A stretch of 64,000 bases of DNA, from NCBI GenBank assembly GCA_937916085.1, contig CALGGO010000099.1, positions 1 to 64,000 of the forward strand, read 5' to 3'. The notes beneath the pieces are model-generated. The model saw nothing but the letters and a program-made list of their open reading frames with translations, had not been told where the DNA came from and did not search any database. Each line of letters opens with the position of its first letter. Positions within the stretch are counted from its first letter, which is position 1. The position numbers and the translations under genes were made by a program. Below, piece after piece: positions 1-8,671 of this stretch. Origin of the DNA: an uncultured Prevotellaceae bacterium (lineage in GTDB: Bacteria; Bacteroidota; Bacteroidia; Bacteroidales; Muribaculaceae).

Positions 1-79
1 ATTTCACATTTATTAACCGTCAAATGCTTGTGCATTTCCTATAATACGGAAATAAAAATGAAAAAAAAATCTTTTTCAT

Positions 80-110
80 TTTGTATTTCTCTCAACTTGC
101 ACTAATTTTG
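80..110 (+). promoter_or_regulatory. Bacteroidetes-type promoter of the mre operon
   Basis: TTTG at 80-83 and TAATTTTG at 103-110 are separated by 19 bases, matching the -33/-7 consensus of the Bacteroidetes housekeeping sigma factor. Transcription would start near 115, leaving a leader of about 105 bases before mreB. The leader contains an inverted repeat AAGATGG (140-146) / CCATCTT (193-199). Confidence 0.75.
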
Positions 111-221
111 CACTCTGAAAACAATGCATTGTAACCAACAAGATGGATGTGCCGCTTCTATGACTGTGATTTACAACCATTTAAGCAAAACACCATCTTA
201 ATAAAAGAAAGATATAACGAT

Positions 222-1241
222 ATGGGTTTATTCTCATTTACACAAGAAATCGCTGTTGACCTAGGAACAGCCAACACAATTATTATCCACAACGACAAGA
301 TAGTAATTGACGAGCCATCGGTGGTGGCTCTCGACACCAAGACCCAGAAGCTGATGGCAGTGGGCGAGACAGCCCGCGAGATGCGCGGCAAGGTGCATGA
401 GGGCATCAAGACGGTGCGCCCGCTGCGCGACGGCGTGATTGCCGACTTCAACGCCGCCGAGCTGATGATCAGAGGCATGATCAAGAAAGTGAGTCAGAAG
501 AACCACTGGTTCTCCCCTGCCCTGCGCATGGTGGTGTGCATCCCCTCGGGCTCTACTGAGGTGGAGATTCGTGCCGTGCGCGACTCCAGTGAGCATGCCG
601 GCGGCCGCGACGTTTACATGATTTATGAGCCTATGGCTGCCGCTCTCGGCATTGGAATCGACGTGCTGGCTCCCGAGGGCAACATGATAGTAGATATAGG
701 CGGTGGCACCACCGAGATTGCCGTAATCTCGCTAGGCGGTATCGTGAGCAACAAGAGCATACGCATCGCTGGCGACGACCTCACCGAGGACATTCGCGAG
801 CACATGCGCCGCGCCCACAACGTGAAGGTGGGTGAGCGCACCGCCGAGCTCATCAAGATTCATGTGGGTTCTGCCCTCTCTGAGCTTGACAGCCCCCCCG
901 ATGACTACATCGTGCATGGTCCCAACCAGATGACCGCCCTCCCGATGGAGGTGCCTGTGTCTTATCAAGAGATATGCAACTGCATCGAGAAGTCTATCTC
1001 GAAGATTGAGGCGGCAGTGCTCAGTGCACTTGAGCAGACGCCCCCCGAGCTATATAGCGACATCGTGAAGAACGGCATCTACCTTGCCGGTGGCGGCGCG
1101 CTGCTGCGAGGTCTAGACCGAAGGCTGACCGACAAGATTGGCATCCCGTTCCATGTCGCCGATGACCCGTTGCATGCTGTCGCCAAGGGTACTGGCGTGG
1201 CTCTGAAGAACATCAAGCGCTTCAAGTTCCTGAAACGATAA
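222..1241 (+). CDS. mreB: Rod shape-determining protein MreB
   Basis: Actin-like ATPase that forms membrane-bound filaments and positions the lateral cell-wall synthesis machine. The 339-residue protein has the phosphate-1 motif DLGTANT at residues 13-19, phosphate-2 DIGGGTTE at 158-165 and the adenosine motif GGGALLRG near 290, the normal order and length for MreB. An upstream in-frame ATG at 147 would add 25 residues unlike MreB; I choose 222 because the protein then begins MGLFSFTQEIAVDLGT as in the family, and AAAGAAAGA lies just upstream. It is the first gene of a five-gene elongation operon. Very sure of the function. Confidence 0.95.
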   Translation: MGLFSFTQEIAVDLGTANTIIIHNDKIVIDEPSVVALDTKTQKLMAVGETAREMRGKVHEGIKTVRPLRDGVIADFNAAELMIRGMIKKVSQKNHWFSPALRMVVCIPSGSTEVEIRAVRDSSEHAGGRDVYMIYEPMAAALGIGIDVLAPEGNMIVDIGGGTTEIAVISLGGIVSNKSIRIAGDDLTEDIREHMRRAHNVKVGERTAELIKIHVGSALSELDSPPDDYIVHGPNQMTALPMEVPVSYQEICNCIEKSISKIEAAVLSALEQTPPELYSDIVKNGIYLAGGGALLRGLDRRLTDKIGIPFHVADDPLHAVAKGTGVALKNIKRFKFLKR

Positions 1242-1250
1242 TCTCTTTAG

Positions 1251-1362
1251 TTCATAGTTAAGAGTTCACAGTTAAAGAGTTAAGAGTTCATAGTTTTGTC
1301 GGACAAGTCAGACAAGAGTGAATTGTGAACTGTGAACTATGAACTGTGAACTGTGAACTAAT
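1251..1362. repeat. Intergenic degenerate tandem repeat (GAACTGTGAACTAT type)
   Basis: Words such as AGTTCACAGTTA and GAACTGTGAACTATG alternate between mreB and mreC. The array is non-coding and rich in stop codons. Similar arrays with other words fill many gaps in this window. Confidence 0.7.
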
Positions 1363-1367
1363 GCAGG

Positions 1368-2243
1368 ATGAACAACTTAATAAATTTCATAATAAAAAAC
1401 AGCGCGTGGTTCTTCTTCGCTTTCTATGTGATTGTGAGCCTCGTGCTGCTGTTTCGCTCCAACCCGTTCCAGCAGAGCGTGTATCTCACCTCGGCTAACG
1501 GCACGGTGGCGACGATATCTAAGGTCGTGAATGGAACGTCCGACTATTTCCACCTCAAGGAGATTAACGAGGACCTGCACCAGCGCAACGCCGAGCAAAA
1601 ACAACGAATCCTGGAGCTTGAGAAGCAGTTGGTAGAACTGGAACTGAAATATGGCGCCAAGCCTGGTGAGGCAGTGAGCGGCGAGGGCGACTACTCCTTC
1701 ATCTCGGCCCACGTGATTAGCAACAGCGTGGCGAACCCCAGCAACTACATCACCATTGACCGAGGCAGCGCCGACGGCATTGAGCTTTACATGGGCGTGA
1801 TGGACATGAACGGCGTGGTGGGCATCGTCGATGCCGTCAACACCCACTCGGCACGCATCATGTCGATTCTGCACCCCGACACAAAAATTACCTGCAAGCT
1901 GAAAGGCAACGGCAACTTTGGACTGCTGGTGTGGGACGAAAAGACCACCGACCATGCCATCCTCAAAGACCTGCCCAAAGTGGGAGAGTATCATGTGGGC
2001 GACACCGTAGTCACCAGCAGCAGCTCGTTCAGCTTCCCACCAGGTTTCATGGTGGGAGTGGTAGAGAGCGTGTCGCCAACCACCAAGAGCGACAGTTTCA
2101 TGACGCTCATCGTGAAACTCTCGTGCCACATTACCCGCCTGAGCAACGTTCACGTGATAAAAAACAACCGCAAGGAAGAACTCAAGCAGCTGGAGAGCGA
2201 GGACGCCACCACTCTTAAAGAGGAAGGAGGGATGAGACGATGA
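1368..2243 (+). CDS. mreC: Rod shape-determining protein MreC
   Basis: Scaffold of the elongasome that links MreB to PBP2 and RodA from the periplasmic side. The 291-residue protein has an N-terminal membrane anchor (about residues 9-28), a charged coiled coil (about 60-98, with repeated E/L/K/Q heptads), then the two beta-barrel lobes typical of MreC, beginning at FISAHVISNS and including the YITIDRGSADGI segment. The C-terminal tail is charged. It overlaps mreD by 4 bases, so the two are likely translationally coupled. Length and order match the family. Confidence 0.93.
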   Translation: MNNLINFIIKNSAWFFFAFYVIVSLVLLFRSNPFQQSVYLTSANGTVATISKVVNGTSDYFHLKEINEDLHQRNAEQKQRILELEKQLVELELKYGAKPGEAVSGEGDYSFISAHVISNSVANPSNYITIDRGSADGIELYMGVMDMNGVVGIVDAVNTHSARIMSILHPDTKITCKLKGNGNFGLLVWDEKTTDHAILKDLPKVGEYHVGDTVVTSSSSFSFPPGFMVGVVESVSPTTKSDSFMTLIVKLSCHITRLSNVHVIKNNRKEELKQLESEDATTLKEEGGMRR

Positions 2244-2761
2244 AAAACACTCTGCTCAATTTCCTCATCCTTTTCATCGCCCTGCTGGTGGCGCAGGTGG
2301 TGTGCAGCAAGATAGTCCTTTTTGGCGTGGCAGTGCCCATCATCTACATCTACCTCATCTTGCGACTGCCAGTCAACTACTCCATCAACTGGACGCTTAC
2401 GATAGCTTTCCTGTTTGGTCTTTTCATTGATATGTTCAACAACACCCAAGGAATGAACTCGCTGGCATGCACCGTCATGGCGATGGCGCGGCGACCAGTG
2501 TTCAACTTCTTCATCGTCATGCGTGAGGATGAGGAGGGCGACCCAGTGCCATCGGTCGATACAGTGGGAATATCAAGCTATATGAAGTACCTCTCCACCT
2601 TGGTCTTCATCTATTGCGCTGTGCTGTTTATGGCTCAGGCATTCACTCTTCACAACTTTCCACTCACCTTGGCACGCATCGTTGCCAGCAGCGCGCTATC
2701 TATTTTATTAATTTTTGGCATCGACAGTTTAGTGAGCACCGAAAGTGAGAAAAGACTATAA
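2240..2761 (+). CDS. mreD: Rod shape-determining protein MreD
   Basis: Small integral membrane protein of the elongasome. The 173 residues hold about five hydrophobic segments, and a predicted start MKNTLLNFLILFIALLVAQV that is typical of MreD in this phylum. The family diverges strongly in sequence, so the call rests on topology, length and its position between mreC and the PBP2 gene. It overlaps mreC by 4 bases and the following PBP2 gene by 17 bases. Confidence 0.85.
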   Translation: MKNTLLNFLILFIALLVAQVVCSKIVLFGVAVPIIYIYLILRLPVNYSINWTLTIAFLFGLFIDMFNNTQGMNSLACTVMAMARRPVFNFFIVMREDEEGDPVPSVDTVGISSYMKYLSTLVFIYCAVLFMAQAFTLHNFPLTLARIVASSALSILLIFGIDSLVSTESEKRL

Positions 2762-4775
2762 TCTCGAGAAACGCAAGCTTGTGATTGGCGGCTTTATTGT
2801 CGTCATTGTCGCTATATACCTGTGGAAACTCTTTGACTTGCAGGTCACAAGCAACGAGTATAGCCAAATAGCAGTGAGCAACGCGCGCTCGGTGAAAATC
2901 ACGCACCCCTCACGAGGACAAATCTATGACCGCAACGGCAACCTAGTGGTATATAATGAACCTGCCTACGATCTGGTGCTCACACCAAAAGATGTGACAG
3001 AGTTTGACACCACCACCATGTGCGATATTCTGCAACTCAAGCGCGAAGACTTCGACTTGCTGTGGAAGAACATGAGCGATCCTAAGAAAAACCGAAACTA
3101 TAGCGCCGTCACACCTCAACCACTGGTACAGAACCTTGACTCTGTCACCTACGGCTACTTGCAGGAGCGACTGCACTGCTTCCCAGGCTTTGACATCGCC
3201 CAGCGGGTAATACGCCGCTACAACTATGTGTCGGCAGCCAACATTCTGGGCGACATACGCGAGGTGAACGCCGACGACATAGCGCGCGACAGCGACAACT
3301 ATTATCTGCCAGGCGACTACACTGGCGACTTGGGCGTAGAGAAGAGCTACGAGAAATACCTGCGAGGCATCAAAGGCAAGGAAATATTCATACGCGATGC
3401 GCGAGGGCGCATCAAGGGGCGCTATAACGACGGCAACGACGATGTGGAGCCAGTAGCTGGTAAAGACCTGCAGCTGAGCATCGACATCGACCTCCAGCAG
3501 TTTGGCGAGAAAATCATGCGGGGCAAGAAAGGCGCTATCGTCGCCATCGAGCCAAAGACTGGCGAGGTGCTGGCACTTGTCACCAGCCCTTGCTACGACC
3601 CTGCGATGCTCGTGGGCAAAGACCGCGGCAAGAACTATGCCGACCTCGTCAACGACGCCAACAAGCCACTCTTCGACCGCTCTATCATGGCTGCCTATCC
3701 TCCGGGCTCCACCTTCAAGCCGTCGCAGGGACTGATGCTCCTGCAAGAGGGCATCATCAACACCAGCACTTCTTATCCCTGCTACCGCGGTTACATCAAC
3801 AAGGGCCTCAGAATAGGCTGCCACGGCCACGGCTCTCCTATCGCCCTGCACCCCGCCATCGCCACGTCGTGCAACGGCTACTTCTGCTGGGGGCTTTACT
3901 ATATGCTCAACAACCGCAAATATGGCGGCTTAGAGAAGTCGTTCACCTTGTGGAAAGACTACATGGTGTCGATGGGGTTTGGCTACAAGCTCAACATTGA
4001 CCTGCCTGGCGAGAGCCGAGGCTTCATTCCTAACGCCCAGTTCTACGACAAGATGATAGGCAAAGGCAAATGGGGCGCAAACACCATTCTGTCCATCGCC
4101 ATCGGTCAGGGCGAGGTGATGCTCACGCCGCTGCAAATCGCCAACCTCGGAGCCACTATCGCCAATCGCGGCTACTACATCACGCCTCATGTGGTGAAGA
4201 ACATACGCGATGTGGGAATCCTCGAGCAATACACTGTGCAGCATCACACCAAAGTCAGTCCGCAATACTACAACGAAGTGGTGACAGGCATGAGAATGGC
4301 AGTCACCGGAGGCACCTGCCGTGGCGCCAACCTGCCAGGGCTCGACGTGTGCGGCAAGACAGGCACCGTTCAGAACCCTCACGGTCAAGACCACTCGGTG
4401 TTTATGGGATTTGCGCCTAAAGAAGACCCCAAGATCGCCATCTGCGTCTATGTCGAGAACGCCGGTTTTGGTGCTAAGGTTGCTGTGCCGCTTGGCGCAA
4501 TGATGCTGGAGCGCTACCTGCGGGGCTACAGCGATGAGATTGAGGCGCGTGCCAACAAGTGGAGCGACAACGCATGGATAAACAACAGCGAAAAGAAGCC
4601 TGCCGAGGCACAGCCCGCCGAGTCTAAGCCCGCCGAGGCACAGCCTGCCACCGCCAGCAACTTCCCAAGCCGCGACGGCAGCCCTCTAGGCGGCACCCCC
4701 GAGCGAGAGAGAGCGGCAATATTATCACCAATCAGATTAATCAGCACATCACGTCATGGACACAACAAGGGATAA
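2745..4775 (+). CDS. mrdA: Penicillin-binding protein 2 (peptidoglycan transpeptidase)
   Basis: Class B penicillin-binding protein that cross-links peptidoglycan during cell elongation, partner of RodA. There is one N-terminal membrane segment (about residues 14-33), a dimerisation domain, then the transpeptidase domain with the SxxK motif S322-T-F-K325, SxN S375-C-N377 and KTG at 538-540, so it looks active. The start is a GTG inside the end of mreD, giving MRKDYNLEKRKL. After the catalytic domain there is an unusual Ala/Pro/Glu-rich tail with the near-repeat KPAEAQPAESKPAEAQP and a serine/arginine-rich end that overlaps rodA by 20 bases; the tail lies outside the conserved family. Confidence 0.95.
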   Translation: MRKDYNLEKRKLVIGGFIVVIVAIYLWKLFDLQVTSNEYSQIAVSNARSVKITHPSRGQIYDRNGNLVVYNEPAYDLVLTPKDVTEFDTTTMCDILQLKREDFDLLWKNMSDPKKNRNYSAVTPQPLVQNLDSVTYGYLQERLHCFPGFDIAQRVIRRYNYVSAANILGDIREVNADDIARDSDNYYLPGDYTGDLGVEKSYEKYLRGIKGKEIFIRDARGRIKGRYNDGNDDVEPVAGKDLQLSIDIDLQQFGEKIMRGKKGAIVAIEPKTGEVLALVTSPCYDPAMLVGKDRGKNYADLVNDANKPLFDRSIMAAYPPGSTFKPSQGLMLLQEGIINTSTSYPCYRGYINKGLRIGCHGHGSPIALHPAIATSCNGYFCWGLYYMLNNRKYGGLEKSFTLWKDYMVSMGFGYKLNIDLPGESRGFIPNAQFYDKMIGKGKWGANTILSIAIGQGEVMLTPLQIANLGATIANRGYYITPHVVKNIRDVGILEQYTVQHHTKVSPQYYNEVVTGMRMAVTGGTCRGANLPGLDVCGKTGTVQNPHGQDHSVFMGFAPKEDPKIAICVYVENAGFGAKVAVPLGAMMLERYLRGYSDEIEARANKWSDNAWINNSEKKPAEAQPAESKPAEAQPATASNFPSRDGSPLGGTPERERAAILSPIRLISTSRHGHNKG

Positions 4776-6231
4776 CAACGAGAGCAACAAACTGCTCGCC
4801 TCGGTCGATTGGTTCACCGTGCTGCTCTATCTGGTTCTCGTCGTGGCTGGAGCCATAAGCATCTATGCCGCCACCACCAACAGCATGTCGCAGGTTAGCA
4901 TCTTCGACTTCAACACCTATTCGGGCAAACAGTTCCTGTGGATAGGGCTCTCTTTTGTCATAGGCTTCGCGCTGCTGCTCATCGACCGACGCATGTATGA
5001 GGGCTATGCCTACCTGATATATATCATAATGATTGTCATCCTCATAGCCACGGCGTTCTTTGCGCCAAACATCAAGGGCTCGCACTCGTGGCTAAAATTT
5101 GGCGCGGTGAGCCTACAGCCTGCCGAGTTTGCCAAGACGGCAACGGCGCTGGCGCTGGCGAAGCTTTTCAGCACCTACGGCTTCAAGCTCGGGCACTGGC
5201 GCACCTACATCGTGCCCCTGGCAATCATCTTCATCCCAGTCTTCTGCATCCTCCTCGAGAACGAGACGGGCTCGGCGCTCGTCTATATCTCCCTGATTTT
5301 TGTCCTCTACCGTGAGGGCATGAGTGGCTTTGTGCTATATGCCATCCTGGCGGCGGTGTCATTCTTTGTCATCATGCTGAAGTTTGCCGACCAACTTGTG
5401 ATGGGCATTCCCATGGGCTCGTTCATCGTGTTCACCATTGTGATGATAACGATAGTGGTCATGCTTTTCTTCTATTGCCGTGCCGTGATTCCTGGCCGCA
5501 ACGTGGCGATAGGCTACATCGCGAGTGCCTTGCTGGCGTGGGGACTCTCGGCGATAGGTGTCAGCATCAACGGCTACGCCTTCTTCTTCACCGTCATTCC
5601 ACTGTCAATCATCTACCTTCTCATCGCCATGTTCCGCGAGAACATTAGCCGAATGTTGCTGACGATAGGCTTTGCCGTAGCGTCTATCATCTTTATGTTC
5701 TCGGTAAATGCCGTGTTTAACAACGTGCTGCAGCCTCACCAGCAGAACCGCATCAAGGTTGCCCTCGGCATAATGGAAGACGTGAAAGACAAGGGCTACA
5801 ACGTAAACCAGTCGAAGATTGCCATCGGGTCGGGAGGTGTCACGGGCAAGGGATTTCTTCAAGGCACGCAGACCAAGCTCAACTACGTGCCTGAGCAGCA
5901 CACCGACTTCATTTTCTGCACCATAGGTGAGGAGGAGGGATTTCTCGGAACATCGGCGGTACTGCTGCTGTTCTTGTTGCTCATCTTGAGAGTCATCGCT
6001 ATCGCCGAGCGGCAGCACACCGCCTTCGGACGAGTCTATGCCTACTGTGTCGCCTCAATTCTCATCTTCCACGTCGCCATCAACATAGGCATGGTGATAG
6101 GCTTAGTGCCAGTGATTGGCATACCCCTACCCTTCTTCAGCTACGGCGGCTCCTCGCTCTGGGGCTTCACCATCATGCTGTTCATCTTGTTGCGCATCGA
6201 CGCCGCCCGAGCCGAATATGGCACTTGGTAG
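4756..6231 (+). CDS. rodA: Rod shape-determining protein RodA (SEDS glycosyltransferase)
   Basis: Polytopic membrane protein of the SEDS family, which polymerises lipid II into glycan strands together with PBP2. The 491-residue protein has many hydrophobic segments and the SEDS signatures GSHSWLKFGAVSLQPAEFAK, with the usual conserved Glu and Lys, and FFSYGGSSLWG near the C-terminus. It is longer than enteric RodA (about 370) because of extra membrane segments in the middle (about residues 195-300), usual for Bacteroidetes RodA. It closes the mre operon. Confidence 0.95.
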   Translation: MDTTRDNNESNKLLASVDWFTVLLYLVLVVAGAISIYAATTNSMSQVSIFDFNTYSGKQFLWIGLSFVIGFALLLIDRRMYEGYAYLIYIIMIVILIATAFFAPNIKGSHSWLKFGAVSLQPAEFAKTATALALAKLFSTYGFKLGHWRTYIVPLAIIFIPVFCILLENETGSALVYISLIFVLYREGMSGFVLYAILAAVSFFVIMLKFADQLVMGIPMGSFIVFTIVMITIVVMLFFYCRAVIPGRNVAIGYIASALLAWGLSAIGVSINGYAFFFTVIPLSIIYLLIAMFRENISRMLLTIGFAVASIIFMFSVNAVFNNVLQPHQQNRIKVALGIMEDVKDKGYNVNQSKIAIGSGGVTGKGFLQGTQTKLNYVPEQHTDFIFCTIGEEEGFLGTSAVLLLFLLLILRVIAIAERQHTAFGRVYAYCVASILIFHVAINIGMVIGLVPVIGIPLPFFSYGGSSLWGFTIMLFILLRIDAARAEYGTW

Positions 6232-6328
6232 CTTGCCGCTCGCGTTGCTCGCTAGTTAGCCGTTTCACTAGTTAGCCGCACTTCGTGCTAGTTTTTAGAC
6301 ATAAGAACATAAGACTTTTTAAGACAAA

Positions 6329-6547
6329 ATGAATGATATATTAAGAAACTTTGGCGCTAAAGTTCGTCACTACAGGGAGATACTTTGTCTTTCACAAGAA
6401 AAGCTTACAGAGAAAGCAAATGTTCATCGCACATATATAGGAACTGTAGAAAGAGGTGAAACTAACATCACACTTGTAAATGTTTATAAACTTGCTAAAG
6501 CATTAGAGGTAGATGTGACACAACTATTAACTGAAAATTGTTTTTAA
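6329..6547 (+). CDS. XRE-family helix-turn-helix regulator
   Basis: A 72-residue protein that is one complete Cro/C1-type helix-turn-helix domain: LRNFGAKVRHYREILCLSQE, then LTEKANVHRTYIGTVERGE as the recognition region, then NVYKLAKALEVDVTQLL. It resembles controller proteins of restriction-modification systems and small phage repressors, but neither lies next to it. Its DNA is clearly more AT-rich than rodA and dnaB on either side, suggesting a later arrival. It stands alone between convergent rodA and dnaB. The domain is certain; the target is unknown. Confidence 0.85.
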   Translation: MNDILRNFGAKVRHYREILCLSQEKLTEKANVHRTYIGTVERGETNITLVNVYKLAKALEVDVTQLLTENCF

Positions 6548-6570
6548 TTGTTTGCAATTGTTTGACAAAA

Positions 6571-6591
6571 GCCGCTCGCTGCGCTTGCGGC
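6571..6591. terminator. Possible bidirectional hairpin between XRE gene and dnaB
   Basis: GCCGC (6571-6575) pairs with GCGGC (6587-6591), flanked by AAAA on one side and AAA on the other. The stem is short and there is no strong T tract, so the call is weak. It lies between convergent genes. Confidence 0.3.
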
Positions 6592-6602
6592 AAACTAGCG
6601 CA

Positions 6603-8201
6603 CTAGAACGGCACTGCCTCTTCGCTGCTGTCGCGCAGGAAGTCGGCGTTGGCGGCTGGAATGTCGTCGATTGATGGCGGTGGAGCGCCAATGTCTGCCG
6701 GGGCATCCGCCCTCTCGCGGTTCATGCGCGACTCATACACCTGCTCTGGCCCGTTAGGGCTACCCGAGAGGCTGTCGTCCCAGTTGTCGAAGCGCGCGTA
6801 CTTGGCGACAAAGCGCATCTTTACAGTTCCCACCGAGCCGCTGCGGTGCTTGGCGATGATAAACTCGGCGAGGCCGCGAATGTCGTTGCCCTCGCTGTCC
6901 TCGGTGGAGTGGCTGTAGTACTCTGGGCGGTGGATGAAGCACACGATGTCGGCATCCTGCTCAATGGCGCCACTCTCGCGCAGGTCGCTCAGCTGCGGCC
7001 GCTTGCCTTTGCGGTCGTCGCCACGCTGCTCCACGCTGCGGTTGAGCTGCGAGAGGGCTACGATGGGGATGTCGAGCTCCTTGGCGAGCTGCTTGAGCGA
7101 GCGCGAAATGGTGCTCACCTCCTGCTCACGGCTGCCAAAGCGCATGCCGGTGGCGTTCATCAGCTGCAGGTAGTCGATGATTATCATCTTCACGCCGTGC
7201 TCACGCACCAGGCGGCGGGCTTTAGTGCGCAACTCGAAGATCGACAGCGACGGCGTGTCGTCAACATAGATGGGTGCCGAGTAGAGCTGCTTCACCCTCG
7301 ACATTAGCACGTCCCATTCCTGCTCGCTGAGCTGCCCGCTCTTGATTTGCTCGCCTTTGATCTCGCACACGTTGCTTATCAGGCGGTTCACGAGCTGTAT
7401 GTTCGACATCTCCAGTGAGAACACGGCTATCGGGGTGTTGAAGTCCACCGCCATGTTCTTTGCCATCGACAGCACCAGGGCGGTCTTTCCCATCGCCGGG
7501 CGCGCGGCGATGATGATAAGGTCGCTGTTCTGCCACCCCGACGTCACCTTGTCGAGGTCGTGGTAGCCCGATGCCAGGCCGCTCAAGCCGCTCTTGCGGT
7601 TGCTGGCGTCCTGAATTTTCTTGATGGCGTCGCTGATGATGGGGTCGATTTGTATCACGTCGCGCTTGAGGGTGTTCTTCGACAGCTCGAAGAGCTTGCC
7701 CTCGGCCTCCTGCATCAGGTCATAGACGTCGATGGAGTCGTCAAAGGCGAGGGTGGAGATGTTGGAGCTGAAGCTGATGAGCTCGCGCGCCAGGTATTTC
7801 TGCGCCACGATGCGGGCGTGGTACTCTATGTTGGCGGCACTCGACACGCGACCGGTGAGGTCCGAGATCCTTATCGCCCCGCCTGCCTCCTCGAGGTGGC
7901 CGTCGAGGCGCAGCTGCTCGGTGACGGTGAGCATGTCGATGGGGCGCTGCTTCACGCCCAGCGTCATGATCGCCTCGTATATCAGCTGGTTGGCGTAGTC
8001 GTAGAAGCACTCCGGCTTGAGCAGGTCGCTCACCACCGAATAGGCGTCCTTCTCCAGCATCAGCGCTCCGAGCACAGCCTCCTCAATGGCGATGTCCTGT
8101 GGCTGGGTCTTGCCCAACTCGCTCAGCACCTCGCTCTCGTGCTGAGGTCTTTTGCGGTTATTGTTGCGGTTCTTTGATGATTTACCAGTTTCAAATTCCA
8201 T
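6603..8201 (-). CDS. dnaB: Replicative DNA helicase DnaB
   Basis: Hexameric 5'-3' helicase that unwinds DNA at the replication fork. The 532-residue protein has a basic, Asn/Arg-rich N-terminal tail, the DnaB N-terminal domain (about 35-140) and the RecA-like domain with Walker A ARPAMGKT at 233-240 and Walker B MIIIDYLQLM near 340. The C-terminus carries an acidic, Pro-rich extension. No intein is seen in the helicase domain. A promoter lies about 210 bases upstream, behind a repeat-filled leader. The family call is certain. Confidence 0.96.
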   Translation of the reverse strand: MEFETGKSSKNRNNNRKRPQHESEVLSELGKTQPQDIAIEEAVLGALMLEKDAYSVVSDLLKPECFYDYANQLIYEAIMTLGVKQRPIDMLTVTEQLRLDGHLEEAGGAIRISDLTGRVSSAANIEYHARIVAQKYLARELISFSSNISTLAFDDSIDVYDLMQEAEGKLFELSKNTLKRDVIQIDPIISDAIKKIQDASNRKSGLSGLASGYHDLDKVTSGWQNSDLIIIAARPAMGKTALVLSMAKNMAVDFNTPIAVFSLEMSNIQLVNRLISNVCEIKGEQIKSGQLSEQEWDVLMSRVKQLYSAPIYVDDTPSLSIFELRTKARRLVREHGVKMIIIDYLQLMNATGMRFGSREQEVSTISRSLKQLAKELDIPIVALSQLNRSVEQRGDDRKGKRPQLSDLRESGAIEQDADIVCFIHRPEYYSHSTEDSEGNDIRGLAEFIIAKHRSGSVGTVKMRFVAKYARFDNWDDSLSGSPNGPEQVYESRMNRERADAPADIGAPPPSIDDIPAANADFLRDSSEEAVPF

Positions 8202-8233
8202 GATTTAATAGTTTAGAGGACAAGAGAACAAGA

Positions 8234-8318
8234 GAACAAGAATTATGTACTTATGTTCTTATGTCTAAAAAAAGAATAGAACAAGAATTATGTACTTATG
8301 TTCTTATGTCTAAAAAAA
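8234..8318. repeat. 45-bp tandem duplication
   Basis: GAACAAGAATTATGTACTTA and the following TGTTCTTATGTCTAAAAAA occur twice with a 45-base period (starting at 8234 and 8279). The reverse complement of part of it, TTTTAGACATAAGAACATAA, is found downstream of rodA at 6293-6312, so the word is dispersed. Confidence 0.75.
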
Positions 8319-8410
8319 ACGTGGCGAGGGGGCAACTATGAACTCTTAACTGTGAACTAATATCTTGTTCTTATGTCTAAAAATTGTTAGTTTTATTTGA
8401 TTTGCGACTG

Positions 8411-8441
8411 CAAAGATAGAACACATATTTCTTAGTGCAAC
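8411..8441 (-). promoter_or_regulatory. Promoter of dnaB
   Basis: On the minus strand GTTG (8441-8438), 19 bases, TATCTTTG (8418-8411). The -7 box is perfect and the -33 box is one base off TTTG. It would give dnaB a leader of about 200 bases made of repeats. Confidence 0.65.
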
Positions 8442-8671
8442 AATTTTTCTCGACTCTTTTATCAACAAGATGTTAACAAGGAAATCGGTTATCGGGAATC
8501 GAAGATCGAGAATCAGTAATCGGTTATCGCTCCAATCTCCACTCTAAACTATCCCTTGATTAAACTTTTAATATTTATAATAGTCAAAAAATGTAAAATA
8601 TTAACCATTTTGTCACGTTATTGTAATATATAGAGCTTTAAGGAGAGAAAATCACAAAAATACTTATAGTT

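Larger units (their letters stand above)
8202..8671. other. Intergenic region between divergent dnaB and macroglobulin gene
   Basis: Holds a dnaB promoter, a 45-bp tandem duplication (8234-8318) and further degenerate words of the GAATCGG/TTATCGG type (8486-8530). I see no convincing TAnnTTTG box for the + gene. An AAGGAGAG stretch at 8640-8647 is too far (about 24 bases) from the ATG at 8672 for an ordinary ribosome site. No gene seen. Confidence 0.6.

Noticed and set aside
147..221. Upstream start for mreB adding 25 residues
   Set aside because: The extension does not resemble MreB, and the downstream ATG at 222 gives the canonical N-terminus.
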